Assembly: GCA_940337035.1 (NCBI GenBank) | Contig: CALNHX010003658.1 | Location: forward strand, 62,001-126,000 | Origin: Agriotes lineatus | Lineage: Eukaryota > Arthropoda > Insecta > Coleoptera > Elateridae | DNA length: 64,000 nucleotides | Reading direction: 5' to 3' | Part shown: piece by piece, positions 1-11,394 of the stretch | How positions within the stretch are numbered: position 1 is the stretch's first letter | How the letters are laid out: each line of letters begins with the position of its first letter | Program-made: the position numbers and the translations under genes | Notes under the pieces: model-generated | The model's input: the letters and a program-made list of their open reading frames with translations, nothing else | Told to the model about the DNA's origin: nothing | Databases searched by the model: none

Positions 1-834
1 CTGCATTGCTGAGCTGAGCTTCGAAACTATGATATGTATTAGTATGGTGTCGACTGTGGGTTCCCCGTACGCCTTTAAAATTTCCAAAATTCTAACTACA
101 CTATCGAGCAGCCTTTGAACAGACGAATGTGAATCCTTTTTTACGCTCTCTAAACTGAATAACGCATTTATGTTTGATTTTACTATCAATTTCTTATTTT
201 CAAATCGCTTGACTAGGATATCCCAAGCAATGGTATAGTTATCGTTGGTAACTTTTAACGACGAGATTGAACTAGCAGCTTCTCCCTTAAGGGAAGAAAT
301 CAAATAGTAAAATTTCTGAACGTTGGTCAAATTAGCGTTGTTATGAATAAGCGACGTAAAGGAGTCATGAAATTGAACCCAATTCTCGAATTTCCCCGAA
401 AAGGAAGGCAAATCTAAGGGTGGTAATCTTAATCCAGCGAGCTCTCCTGAAGGGCCACTTTGCAAAGAATTTTGACCTACATTCGGTTTTATACCCGGAC
501 TGATCTTATTTTTTGATAAGAATTCCTCGACTGTGCTACTAATCTCGTTAAAATGAGTCATAAAAGAGTCGAATTCATTGAAAAGTTCGTCAAAGTGTTC
601 AGCGTCGGCCTCCATTAGGCCCTCCATTGACTTCTTATACTCATCCAACAAATTTTGGAAACAACTAAACTCTTTTGACAAGTTGCCGACCTCGTGAGCC
701 TTCACGGGGCTGGACGAAGAAATTCTATGAAATAGAGTTTCAAAACGATCTACTTGGGCTTTTATGAATTTGCAACGAGTGGTTAAAGCGTGAGTTTCCG
801 ACATGACCGCTGATGTCGAACGAGTTTCCACCAT
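1..834 (-). CDS. BEL/Pao retrotransposon Gag, N-terminal part (cut by window edge)
   Basis: An uninterrupted reading frame of 278 codons runs from ATG at 834-832 to the window edge without a stop. The first ~130 residues are polar and helical. They are followed by a block typical of the DUF1759 Gag domain of BEL/Pao elements: LPPLDLPSFSGKFENW, then FYYLISSLKGEAASSI, then a WDILVKRFENK stretch. In this family Gag packages the element RNA; protease, reverse transcriptase and integrase would follow beyond position 1. The ATG was chosen as the first in-frame methionine after the leader. No frameshift or stop is visible, so this copy may be young. Family assignment rests on the motif string, not on a database search. 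Confidence 0.88.
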   Translation of the reverse strand, partial: MVETRSTSAVMSETHALTTRCKFIKAQVDRFETLFHRISSSSPVKAHEVGNLSKEFSCFQNLLDEYKKSMEGLMEADAEHFDELFNEFDSFMTHFNEISSTVEEFLSKNKISPGIKPNVGQNSLQSGPSGELAGLRLPPLDLPSFSGKFENWVQFHDSFTSLIHNNANLTNVQKFYYLISSLKGEAASSISSLKVTNDNYTIAWDILVKRFENKKLIVKSNINALFSLESVKKDSHSSVQRLLDSVVRILEILKAYGEPTVDTILIHIIVSKLSSAMQ

Positions 835-1650
835 GACTGACACAAGTAAAAAACAACACTAAACGAAGGTGTAATGGAAAAGGACTTACTTTTGATTTGA
901 GAACGTAGTAACTTCTTGACGAACAGAAAACCAACCCACCGCCGATCGCTGCCGCTTGACGTGGGACCTGGACTCGGTGTAGGCTCTCGATGGTTGAATT
1001 TCCTGGTGTTGGCGAAGCTTCTTGACGCTCTCCGACGAAACGATGTTGGAGCAATTGCATCCACCAGCTACTGGAAACTTGTACACTCGCGTTTTTTAGC
1101 TTCTTCCACATCCGGCTCGAAGGACCAATGTTTTTTGTACGATTAACTTGATAAGAGGCTTCCACGAATGGGGCCCCCAATTAATCCACTGCGAGTTCCG
1201 GTTCAATGGGATTGCCGGGAACTGCCACTTAATAACCCTAACTTGGGTTCAGTTAGTTGTTGGAGTGAAACAAGACTTAACAAACACGAGTATATTGAGT
1301 AACAACGATTACAAACGTCACTGATGGACCGATGGTTTTTTACAAAAGCTTCAACTGTTGTGACACGCTTGGATTGGCCACGCGAAAATAGCGAATTGCG
1401 CGTAACCGTAACACAAAACAACCTGGAAACGTCTTTACCAGGGAGTTAGAACGACCGCAACCCAGCACAAAGCATAGCTGACCTTGCTTACTCGAGGCTC
1501 TGAATCTAACTAACTCTGAATTTACAACGAGGCGAACTCGCCAATTCAAGGAGGGGCAAGCTCAAACACTATTGGCTGAGGCGATCCTGCGTAGCCAATC
1601 GGAGCGTCGCACGTAGGAATAAATACTTATTCTAAAAATCTTAATACTAA
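835..1650 (-). mobile_element. Leader and probable 5' LTR of the BEL/Pao element
   Basis: This stretch lies upstream of the Gag ATG on the minus strand. A TGGGGGCCCCATTCG string (minus strand, about 1168-1182) begins with TGG and is placed where a tRNA primer-binding site is expected. The GC-richer sequence behind it, to about 1600-1650, is the likely LTR. Exact LTR ends cannot be set because the second LTR is outside the window. Short frames on both strands here have no recognisable product. Confidence 0.45.
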
Positions 1651-2370
1651 GCTCTCTCAATGAGGCAATTGAAAGAAATCCATAAACCCATGATTCCCAA
1701 ATATGCTAAGTCGGCTTAAGTTCTATTAGAAAATGTATCCATCCGCTTAAAAGCCATTAAGGGAAGCTTACAAATTCCTTTCCAACATTAACAGAGGCAA
1801 ACAAATACGGCAAGATGCAAACTTGACTTTACCACGACCTTTGAATGAGATAAAACAGTTATGACTTGAATTACGTGATTAATTATAATCAAAAAGGTTT
1901 TGATGCACGCATCTGTGTGAATCAAACACTAGGGTTGAAACTTTTTAGTCTGGGCAAAATTCTAAGTATGACCACAACAGCGGTGCCTAAGGTACCTGTT
2001 ACTCTGCATGCCCAAATCTTGTCAATAATAAACAAACATCAAATAATGTAATTATACTTTATTTTAATTTCCAGTCTCATAATAATGCAGTACCTATGTA
2101 CAAGCTTTAATTGTTAAGATATTTATACAGAAATTATAATGCAATAATAATATTTATGAATTTTATCTTGTTGATAATATCAGATATCCAGAATATTCTA
2201 GTGAATCAATAATTTAAATTAGCTGAATATAAGACAACAGTTGCTATAGTTACATGTAAATAAATAACATATTGATGTGTCATTTATACAGCTACAAACT
2301 CAAAAAAATCATTTGCCTATTTTTTTCTTAATTACCACAAGTGTACGCGTTTTTACTAAAAGCTTCAATA
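1651..2370. other. Intergenic, nothing recognised
   Basis: AT-rich sequence between the retrotransposon leader and the CFAP97-like gene. It must contain the promoter and 5' UTR of that gene, but I see no convincing TATA or initiator element. Short open frames have no recognisable motif. Confidence 0.5.
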
Positions 2371-2961
2371 ATGTCACAATTAACGAAAAGTTCTAAAAAG
2401 CAAACTGCAGTATCTATAGAAAACAATGCAAGCGCAACTAAAAGTGACAAAAGCGAAGAGAACTATAGCGATTTGGAAAAGAGAGTGCATGAACTGCTAA
2501 GCGACAGTGGGTCTTCAACGGAATCTTTATTAATAACTACTTCAGAAGATAATGAGCAAGCAGAAAAATCTGAGGATTCGGAGGAAGATCCTGACATGAC
2601 ATTAATTTTAGATGCTTTGGAAAAATCTGTTGGCAGTTCCAAAGCAAAGACACAAAATAAAACGTTTTCAGAGGATAAAATCAGAGACATCGAACGCAAG
2701 AACGCAATACTTATGGAGAAAATATTGTCGCACAGTCATAGAGCCAGCCAATTTACTCCAACTCCTCATATTGCAAAACCTTCGAGTTCAGCTGTAAACA
2801 GAAAAAAACAACAAAGACAAATAGATCATGACAATTTAGTAAGTTTTAAATGAATTAATGTGGCTATAATGATAATGTAAAATAAATAATTTTTGTTGCA
2901 GATTTTGTTACGTAAAATACAGAGTGTAAAACCATTTGGGCTCAGCCATTCAAAACATTGA
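2371..2961 (+). CDS. CFAP97 (KIAA1430/hemingway) domain protein, two exons
   Basis: Exon 1 is 2371-2838 (156 codons) and exon 2 is 2902-2961 (19 codons plus TGA). They are joined across a 63-bp GT-AG intron in phase 0, giving 175 residues. The N-terminal ~100 residues are acidic and Ser-rich (low complexity). The conserved part is at about 108-170: TFSEDKIRDIERKNAILMEK, then SSSAVNRKKQQRQIDHDNL, completed across the splice by ILLRKIQSVKP. This matches the CFAP97 domain pattern: IxRxN...L, later NRxxxQRxIxxxN..LLxRL. Family members such as Drosophila hemingway act in sperm flagella and cilia. The start is the first ATG in the frame; the frame is open a little further upstream without one. Without the intron the protein would end at 2853 and lose the last conserved motif, so the spliced form is preferred. 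Confidence 0.85.
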
Positions 2962-3013
2962 TCTATTCAAAATTTGTATTGCTATTTTTATATTTTGAAT
3001 ATACACTTCTATA

Positions 3014-3019
3014 AATAAA
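3014..3019 (+). terminator. Polyadenylation signal of the CFAP97-like gene
   Basis: AATAAA lies 53 bp after the stop codon, in a short AT-rich 3' UTR. The cleavage site was not determined. Confidence 0.5.
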
Positions 3020-4209
3020 CTGGTTTGAAGCCGTTTCCTTATTTGTCAACACTTTTATTAAAGAGACTATTAAGAGTAATTGTGTTAAGGTCAACTCTGG
3101 GTAATCCACTGCAGCAAATTAGTTGAACCTTTTATAACTCAATGCAAACTTGCATTGATTGTATCAGCTAGAAATAATAAAATACTTGTAACTATTTTTA
3201 TACAAATACTAAAATAAACGATATTTATTTATAATTGACATATTTCTGTTTATGTTTATGGTTTTTCAATAAGAACAAATTAAAGCTGTTGAGTAATTAT
3301 ATCCAACAGCCATTAACCATGGCCATGACACGCTCAAGTAGAGAGGAGTGTATAACTACTTGGCTTAATTGATTACAGTTTTATATTTTATATCAGGCAG
3401 TAGATATTATCATTTAAAATTTTAAGCTTTCACTTTTTGAGAATCAAAACCAAATGTTGGATTTCCGATAAACCGAATAGTAAAGTAGATTTTAAATTAA
3501 AAGTAAAAACCACGGAGTAAATAAAAATTTCAAGCGTATGTAACTACTTATACCCAGCAAATATTTAATTCAAATTAAAGTTAAGACAATAATAAACATG
3601 ATTAAGTTATAATTAGTTGTATCACCACCACTCGAGGAATGCTACACTATGCAGTGCAAAAGCAAAAAAGACCCGTCTCACTCGCTCTCTCCAACCATGA
3701 CCGCCTGCATGCCGCAGTTTAATGTAATGTGTCCGGTCTTATATAATGTACTTAACTGTTGTACTAGTTAATAAACAGTTGCAAATGTGAATGATAAAGT
3801 GGTTCTTTTAATCACCCATGCCACGCAAAAGTAAAATAACATTCAATTTCATAGGTAGATAAGCGAATCATGAAATTTAGGAAAATAAATATTAAATAAA
3901 GAGTAAAATACTATTCCGTATTTTGCACTCTGCACCTCCACCAGCCATAGACTTACAACTACAAGAAAACAATGGGCCATGCTGATCTATTAAATTCAAT
4001 AAACTTTTAATTCCATGACAGGATTAAAAAAATCTGTCTTTACATTTTGACCAATAAATGCCAAAATTGGATTATTTTATAATGCTTGGCAATCAAAAAT
4101 TTTGCGATAATAATAATACCAGTTGTACAAAATTAAGTTTAATAACCTACGAGAGAAGTCAAGGCCCTTCAAGGACTATAGCATCAAGAAAATAACATTT
4201 TACTAAGTG
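3020..4209. other. Intergenic, nothing recognised
   Basis: AT-rich sequence without a supportable frame. A somewhat GC-richer segment at about 3620-3740 has no identifiable content. Confidence 0.5.
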
Positions 4210-5141
4210 ATATTGTATTAACAAAATTTATTATATAAACACGGTAGACAGGCAAGAGCATTTAAAGTAATAAAGCGCCTAAGTAAAACAAGAAAGATAC
4301 TACAAGACTACACGTCATCGACAGGGAAATGGGAAGAACATTATAAAGGGTTATGGTACAACCCAGTAGCAGTAAATACAAATAACACCAAAGAAATTGA
4401 CTACGATCCAAATGATATTGATCTAATCACAAATTAATAGCTGGACTCGGCATTAAAAAAGAAAAGGCATTAGGAATCGATGAAATTAATATGGAACTTA
4501 TTAAATATAAAGGATCGATTAGTACTCAAATTTAGCATCTGCTAAACCTGTGCTGGAACAAACTCCAAATACCAGATGAATGGAGGACGGCCAAAATAAA
4601 GTCTTTGTATAAGAAAGAAAAAGGGTTAACTGCCAAAACTATAGGGGCATTAGCCTTCTAACAGTTGGATATGTACACAACTAGATTACAGCCAATAGAT
4701 GAAATATTATTATTGGCAGAAGAACAAAATTAATTTAGAAAAGGTAGATCGTTCATAGATGGAGTTTTAACACTCCACGTACTAATATAAAACTGCCTAA
4801 AATATAATATAAGAACCCATATTGCCTTTTTTGATTTTACAAAAGGCATTTTTTCGCACTTAATAACCGCCATAAGAACCTCTACAAAACCACAAATATA
4901 ATATGTGATGCTTGTGTTATCACAAAAGCAAATCTAATTAATATCAATCAAGGGGTGAGGCAAGGATGTGAGATGTCACCAATGCTATTTAATTTATATA
5001 TTGACACCCTGATAATGGAGTGTAGAAAATAGCCCCACCAGATATATACATTAACGGAAACGAGTCCATTAATACGTTACTCTACATCGACGACCATGTA
5101 ATTCAGGCAAATAATGAGGACGAATTACTGAAGACAGTATA

Positions 5142-6629
5142 CAGGGTGTCTCAAAATTGACACCCGTGCCTTCGAGATTTGATTCAAAGGGCTAAAACAA
5201 ATCGAAAATTAAGAGTGGAAAATTTTCAGATTGTCCCTCGTTATCGAGTTATTGATAAAAATGTAAATAATAAGTTTTATCGCATGTTTGCTCCATTTAG
5301 TTGTGTAACATAATTAAATTAGGTGGCTATGGCGATGTTAAAAATTTATGAATTGTTCTGTCATATTGACAAGTATCATTTCCTTCGGTTGTGTGTGTTT
5401 AAAATGGAACGATACTACTGTAATTGAGATTACGTCGATATGTTGAAAGTATTAGGTGCATGTAATGACAATGCCACTGCTACAGCTAGGGTATATGCGG
5501 AGAGGTTTCCAAATCATCAGCACCCTGATGCAAAAGATTACTGGAAACAGGTAATTTAAATCCTAGAAAAAAATCAGGCAGGACGTCAACCTACACTAAG
5601 CGTCGATCAAGAAGAGCAAATTCTTGAATTTGTTGAGGCGGAACCAAGTACAAGCCTTCGAATTGTATCGTCCCAAACTCATGTCCAAAAAGATACAATT
5701 CACAGATTATTAAGGAGAATTGGTCTGCATCCATTTAGGCCTCAAAAAGTTCAAGTTTTGCATGACGGGGATAGAGAGCTTTGAGTCAATTTTAGTAGAT
5801 GGTTGTCGGATAGCGTAAACAATGATCCACATTTCATTGAAAAGATTCTGTGGAGTGATGGTATTATAAATACCTACTCATGACTCATAACCTGCATGAA
5901 TGGAGGGATGAAAATCCTCACTTAGTACGCCAAAGATCTTATCAAAGATGATGGTCAATTAACATTTGGGCTGGGTTATAAAATAATAATGTAATTGGTC
6001 CGCACATTCTACCTAACTGACTTAATTCAGCCATGTATCTTCAATTTTTAAACGAAAATTTACCACTGCCATTGCTCGATGAAGTTCCATTAGCAGCTAG
6101 ATTAAATTGTTGGTTCCAACATTATCGTGCACCGGCACATTATGGAATACAAGTGAGAAATATCCTGAGAGGTGGATTAGAAGATGTGGACCCATACCAT
6201 GGCCTCCTAGATCACCGGATCTGAATCCGCTGGATTACTGTTTCTGGGGCTATTTGAAAGAACAAGTTTACCGCGAAGCAGTTTTGAATCCTGAAGATGT
6301 GGTAGCCCGTATTCACGCTTCTGTGGTGTCAACAGACGATAATATGCTACAGAGCGTTCGTGTTTCCATGATAAATCGTGCAAATGTTTGCCTTGAAGTA
6401 GGAGGCGATCTATTTGAACACATTTTGTGAAAACAGATGTGGAAAATATCTTGTTTTCTAATATTATTTGTTTTAAATAAAGTTTAAAGTTGAAATGTTA
6501 AATTTTTGTTTTTTATCAATAACTCTATAACGAGAGACAATGAAAAAATTTTCCACCCTTAATTTTCGATTTGTTTTAGCCCCCTAAATCAAATCCGAAA
6601 AGCACGGACGTCAATTTTGAGACACCCTG
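5142..6629 (+). mobile_element. Mariner/Tc1-type transposon inserted in the RT relic
   Basis: The ends read CAGGGTGTCTCAAAATTGAC and its inverse, extend inward as inverted repeats of roughly 120 bp, and are flanked by TA at 5140-5141 and 6630-6631. The RT frame continues on both sides, which independently confirms the boundaries. Length is 1488 bp. Confidence 0.88.
5404..6430 (+). pseudogene. Transposase of the mariner-like element, inactivated
   Basis: Reading through stops from the ATG at 5404 gives an HTH region (NATATARVYAERFPNHQHPD, about residue 20 on), a second HTH part (TLSVDQEEQILEFVEAEPST) and the catalytic fragments ILWSDG, FQHYRAPAH and RSPDLNPLDYCFWGYLKEQV, ending at RANVCLEVGGDLFEHIL. 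The family expects HDGAPAH in the second motif; here the catalytic Asp is Tyr. At least three in-frame stops and a frameshift occur. The intact C-terminal end (6107-6430) is what remains open. Confidence 0.85.
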
Positions 6630-6849
6630 TATATGCAAACCCTAGTTTCAGAAAAATACATTGCAAAATTTCAACTGACAAAACTAAAGTTGTGACATTT
6701 CTAGGAAAGGAGCTTGTGAGATCAAAAATGCTAATAAATTAGTGTCCTTTAGACATCTCCCCCTTCAAGTATTTGGAATGCGACATTAGACATTACATAT
6801 CAATGCCATAATGATGTAACGAATAAGTTAATAGATATTAACGATAGGT

Positions 6850-7100
6850 ACTACTTTGATTGTGGGCATCTTAACGAAATGAGTTTGATTGCCAGAACGA
6901 GACAGTGAGCCAAGTTCTCAGGCAATCAAACGAGTCTCGTTGCCATAAGCAAACGTGTATTGTTCAATATTTTATCTTCATCAATAAATTCTGGTTTAAT
7001 GTATTTTTTTATGTAAAAAGAGTGCGATAATGAAGTTCTTAACGATAGTGAAATTTATTTGGTAGGTAATTAGTTTATAAAAACAACGATGAAGATAAAT
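6850..7100. mobile_element. Hairpin-containing MITE, copy 1
   Basis: This interrupts the RT relic. It contains an imperfect stem formed by GTTTGATTGCC and GGCAATCAAAC around 6880-6925. A second, longer copy with the same sequence lies at about 37885-38133 plus 39371-39400. The shared ends are approximate. Confidence 0.6.
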
Positions 7101-7499
7101 ATATTTAAAATAATGTGCGGAACTAAAAAAGATCAATTAAAAATAAAGCCAGAAGAGACGCTCAACTAAAGTTTTACAAAATAATGTCTTTGCCAGTCTT
7201 GATGTGTGGAAGGTTAAACTAGAACTGATAGAATCCACAATGACAAAATATATAAAGATCTACAAGTGACTGCAGTATGCGAACAAATACAACAGCATCT
7301 ACAAAGATGTGACGACCATCTGCAAGAAATGGGCAATAATAGAATGCCTAAACAGATCTTATATTATATGATATATAAGCCAAAAGGGCAACGAGATGTG
7401 AAACAATAGGAAACACAAATGGCGAATGAAGTTGGAACAGGCCGTGAAGACTAATCCTTAAAGAAGATGATAATAATATTATATTAATGTCATATATTT

Positions 7500-8070
7500 C
7501 TAAAGAACACTATCTGCGCCAAAATATACCGAGAAGTAAGTTCTGAAAGTTGAAAGTGGAGCAAAGTTTTTGATAAGAAAGCTCGAGTTCTTAAAATGTG
7601 GAACAATTCTAATAATGGATGACAAGCCTTATTTTGTGAATAATCCAGTTCAGATACGCCAGTACCCGGATTAAAGTCCCATCACTATTCAAATAAAACA
7701 TCCTGTAAACAGTGTAAACAACAAATGCAAGTTAAGCTCTAGGAAAAATTTACAAAAAAGTATTTAGTGTGGCAAGCTCTGAGCAGTGATGGAAGATATT
7801 CACATCATTTGTCTCTACCGGTACTAAACGGTATTAAAATTAGATTGACTCCATTTGTAAAAAAATATATAAAACAAGATATAATATTATGGCCAGATCA
7901 CAACATCCACAAGTCATTATACTAGAGCAGTTAAGGAAACTTTCAAGACTGAAGGTGGTTATGCGAATAGAAATTCTTCTAATGTTCCAGCCGCGAGAAG
8001 AATCAAAAAGTATTGGGCATTGGTGAAACAGCAATACGCAAGGCGTAAACCAAGAGTAAAATAATTTTAA
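7500..8070 (+). pseudogene. Relic of a Tc1/mariner-superfamily DDE transposase
   Basis: Scattered frames give KKYLVWQALSSDGRYSHH at about 7755-7805, then VKKYIKQDIILWPDHN at about 7855-7905 and a terminal SKSIGHW-like piece at about 8010. This is the order of a DDE catalytic domain (VWQAISSDG, FWPD..., IERYWALVK). It is heavily mutated; no ends were found. Confidence 0.55.
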
Positions 8071-8424
8071 TTCTTTTAAAAGGATTTTTAGAAAATTGAT
8101 TTTGAAAAGCCACTCGATTTCTGTGTAAAATTGCTAAGTGCAGGGGGTTTAAAAAACTTAAAAACAATAGTTAAAAAAAGGCCGTATTCAATATATAATT
8201 AAATGTTTTCCTAAATTGCTGATTGAAAAATAGCTATTTAAGTACGTTACAAGTACGAAATTAAGGACACTTTTGGACGAGCCGCAGTTTATGGACAATC
8301 GAGCGCAACAAGCATGCACATAAATAAGGCGAGTCTGAAAGTCTGCTTGCGTGTGAGTTACATACATAATTTAGTTATCAGTCTTGACATAGCTTATAAA
8401 GATACTTATCTTGTATAATGTATA

Positions 8425-8894
8425 CAGAGTGTTTATAGATCGCTAGACAACCCATAACTTCGTTGGTATTAGAGATATTCAAAAAAAACTTTTTTAATTT
8501 TAAATTCCAGTAAACAACCTACCAATTTAAACAATGGCCTTCTATTTTACGTAGTGATTACAATTTTGGTTTTTGATTTTTTAAATGGAACACCTCGTAT
8601 ATTTGAAATTAGCCCCAAAAATGCTTTATATAGTACGCTTAAACTAAAATTTAGAAACTTATATTTTTGAAAATTAAAGAATATATTTACCTAAAACAGG
8701 CCATGACTTACAAAAAATCACTAACAACTGAATAAGAAATGCTAAACAAGTTCTACTTGGCTCTAAACTCTCTTTATGATCAAACTATAGCACCAAACCT
8801 ATTAAAACAATTGAAAACTATGTATTTTTAAATTTTTTGTGTATCTGTATTATTAACAAAGTTATTGGCTGGGCACCGATTGACAAACACCCTG
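8425..8894. mobile_element. MITE with CAGAGTGTTT/AAACACCCTG ends
   Basis: Inverted termini are flanked by TA (8423-8424, 8895-8896). The 470-bp interior has no coding content. Confidence 0.6.
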
Positions 8895-9049
8895 TATATA
8901 ATATGAGCAAAAAGAAAGTTCATCAAAGATGCTATGTGATCATAACCTTGATTAAGACGTCTCGTAATAAATGCAACTGAAATATTTCTAAAGCCTGCAG
9001 AGAATAAGAAGAACATATAGTACAGAGTGTTTCAATAAAGTTTGGCTTA

Positions 9050-9425
9050 CAAAAATACAATTGTTTTAAATGATACAGCCTGTGTTTCTTTATGGTTATT
9101 GAAGCCCTGGTGAGTCCTGCTTTCACCCCTAGTTTTTCTTTTAAATTGTTTTCGATGTTTTCAAATTATAAGCGTTTTTAGTATTTTTTTATCAATATCA
9201 AGCTTTCACCGAAAACATTACATTTCTACCACTTTTGAATATGAAAAATGAAGAGATTTTCATCTGGGATACAAATATACTAAATTTTCAAAAAAAAGAA
9301 ACCTTTTCATTCAGGGCTTTCAAAATACTTTTGAATGTTTATTTTCAATCTTTAGTTTCTGAATTTGTTTTAATGGAACACCCTATATTTTATTACAGAC
9401 ATAAATAGAGCCTTAAATTCCCTTT
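9050..9425. repeat. Left arm of a long inverted repeat pair (partner 12215-12595)
   Basis: About 370 bp here match the reverse complement of 12215-12595 along most of the length. Shared landmarks are CGTTTTTAGTATTTTTTT, TCAATCTTTA and TGGAACACCCTATAT. The arms are separated by 2.8 kb holding other elements. They may be ITRs of one composite element or two opposed copies of one family. Confidence 0.65.
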
Positions 9426-9454
9426 ATTTTGACCCCAACATGTTATACCTAGGT

Positions 9455-10335
9455 ACTTTATTCCAAATAATGTTTGAAAAATGAAGTTTTTAATAAGAAA
9501 CCATGAGAAATGTGTACTATTTGGTGCATGGTTTATAACAGTGCTGGTAAAAAAACCAATGTGACGATTAACCGGATTTCGGTTAGTAACCGTGTTTTTT
9601 CATACATCAACAACCGGTTAACTGGTTAATCGAAAACATTGTTATAAACAAGTAGGTACAGATATCAACAAACGTCAATGTCAGAAAATTCATTGGAGGT
9701 TGGTCGTTTTTCCTTCCAGTGAAAAAAAAGATAAGTTCTTGTTAGTTTTAATTGTTATTCCTTGATAACGAGGGCAGATTGTCCCTCGAAACGTTCGTTG
9801 TTAATATTTTTGTTATTTAATATTTTAATTTGCAGAGTGGCGAAATACCCATATAAAAATATGAATTGTTATAAACCGGTTCACAAACTGGTTTGTAAAC
9901 CTGTTGAAGACCGGATTGAAAACCTGTTTATAAACCGGTTTGAAATCGATTTATAAACCGGTTGCAAAATCAATTGAACTTGATTTAAAAGTCTGTTTTT
10001 AATAATAAAAATGCGATTGTGTAGTTTCCACATTTTATAGTACAACCAACTTACGTTCGGTAAACCGGTTTTAAATCGATTTTAAACCGGTTTCTAAACA
10101 GGTCTTTAAATCGGTTCCCTAACAGGTTTACAAACCGGTTTAAAATCAGGCTTTCGGTTAAACGTTTAACCAGTTTTGGATTTATGAAAAAACTGTGGTT
10201 AAGTGAACACCGATTAACCGTCAAATAGGTTTTTACCAGTATTATTATAAACCATGCACTAAATAGTAAGTACACATTTCTCGTGATTTTTTAATAAAGC
10301 TTTTTCCCAAACACTCTTTGTAATAAGATATATAA
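9455..10335. mobile_element. Foldback element carrying an array of AACCGGTT motifs
   Basis: The outer ~110 bp on each side are inverted repeats (for example GAGAAATGTGTAC and GTGCATGGTTTATAA, 9510-9540 versus 10240-10290). The inner part is also palindromic. It contains seven exact AACCGGTT octamers at 9612, 9874, 9933, 9956, 10063, 10085 and 10133, plus many one-mismatch versions. The element interrupts a repeat arm whose sequence resumes at about 10335. Confidence 0.7.
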
Positions 10336-10601
10336 GCCGTTCAATAGTTATTTGCCAAGTAGGTAGACATGGAATTTTGTTTTTATGTTTAATAAAATTA
10401 AAACTCCCCATAATCTCTTTCTGACACTTTGTCAGAATCAGCTGTTATGTACAGGAGGCTCACGAAAGTGTCTAATTTGATATTTTGAGGTTAAACGTGC
10501 AATGTTGCCAGTGCTTTCATACTTTGTTTGCCACTAGGCATAATATGTATGGACATCAGCGTTATGGATACCTATCTGTCAAATTGTAATACTAGAGCAA
10601 T

Positions 10602-10920
10602 ATGCCAAAAGTAATTAAAGGTGACACAAAACTGAAAATTACAAAGGCCTACAGGCATTATAAAACCGACAGGCCAGATCTTACTGAAACTGAAATCCTT
10701 GCCCGGCTTACTGATATTTGGGATGCAAGTATTTATGCATAAAACTTAACTGTTGCTTTAATTTTGGGCTTTGTACTGTGTTAGGTGTCCGAAAGAACTA
10801 TAAGAAGTATTATTGGGCAGGATAATTTTGAAATTAAACCTTTTGGCCCACGACCTAAAAATGATACTTACTATAAAAATTTTGCAACGACAGATTTGGA
10901 ATTATCACTTGAAAAATGAG
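10602..10920 (+). pseudogene. Possible N-terminal HTH fragment of a transposase
   Basis: From ATG 10602 a 46-codon frame reads MPKVIKGDTKLKITKAY... and ends at a stop. After ~60 bp an open stretch reads VSERTIRSIIGQDNFEIKPF. The two halves look like a helix-turn-helix DNA-binding domain. A GT...TTAG pair lies between them but would not join in frame. Function is a weak inference. Confidence 0.35.
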
Positions 10921-10949
10921 CACTTTACTTTGCCTAGACTATTAAAGGA

Positions 10950-11350
10950 TGCGCATGTGAAACATGGACGATGAATGTGGCAGATCAAGACATGATAAGT
11001 AGGTGGGAGAGAAAAATGCTGCGAAAAATATTTGGAGGGACTCGGACGGAGGATGGTTGGAGAAGACTTACAAACGAAGAGGTACAAGAGAAGTATGAGG
11101 AGCCAAATATAGTAGACTTCATTAAAGCTCAAAGGTTAAGATGGTTTGGGCATATATGGAGAATGCCAGATGGAAGAGCTACTAAGATAGTATTGGAAGA
11201 AAGAAACTAGAAGAAGAGGGCGACCAAGGAATAGGCGGAAGGAGGCAGTAATGGAAGACAGAAAGGAAAGGAATAGAAGACTGGAGAAATAAAATCATGA
11301 ATAAGGGACAATGGAGATAGATTGTTATGCAATGGGCCTAAAGTGGCTTG
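10950..11350 (+). pseudogene. 3' end of a non-LTR retrotransposon ORF
   Basis: The frame at 10971-11210 reads ISRWERKMLRKIFGG, then RRLTNEEVQEKYEEPNIVDF, then RLRWFGHIWRMPDGRATKIV. This is the thumb/C-terminal region seen in full in the element at 31-33 kb, which has ERKILRKIYGG and RVRWLGHVQRM. The reading frame is lost after 11210. The sequence ends near GGCTTGTAAAAGC, as does the other copy (GGCCTGTAAAAGC). It is 5'-truncated. Confidence 0.75.
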
Positions 11351-11394
11351 TAAAAGCTTTATTTATTTATACTGAAAAAATACATAAATTGTAA

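Larger units (their letters stand above)
4210..7480 (+). pseudogene. Decayed non-LTR retrotransposon reverse transcriptase, split by two insertions
   Basis: Conceptual reading across stops gives RT landmarks in order: KALGIDEINMELIKY at about 4471, a pre-palm block ending AKIKSLYKKEKG at about 4590, NQGVRQGCEMSPMLFNLYID at about 4945-5005, and YIDDHVIQANNEDEL at about 5085, where the YxDD box is present as YIDD. The frame breaks at 5141, where a mariner-like element sits. It resumes at 6632 with LTKTKVVTFLGKE, breaks again near 6850 at a hairpin MITE, and resumes after about 7100 with QLKFYKIMSLPVLMCG and a C-terminal region ending near a GATGATAATAAT-type tail at about 7465. There are many stops, so the copy is long dead. 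No endonuclease domain is seen at the 5' end. Confidence 0.8.
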
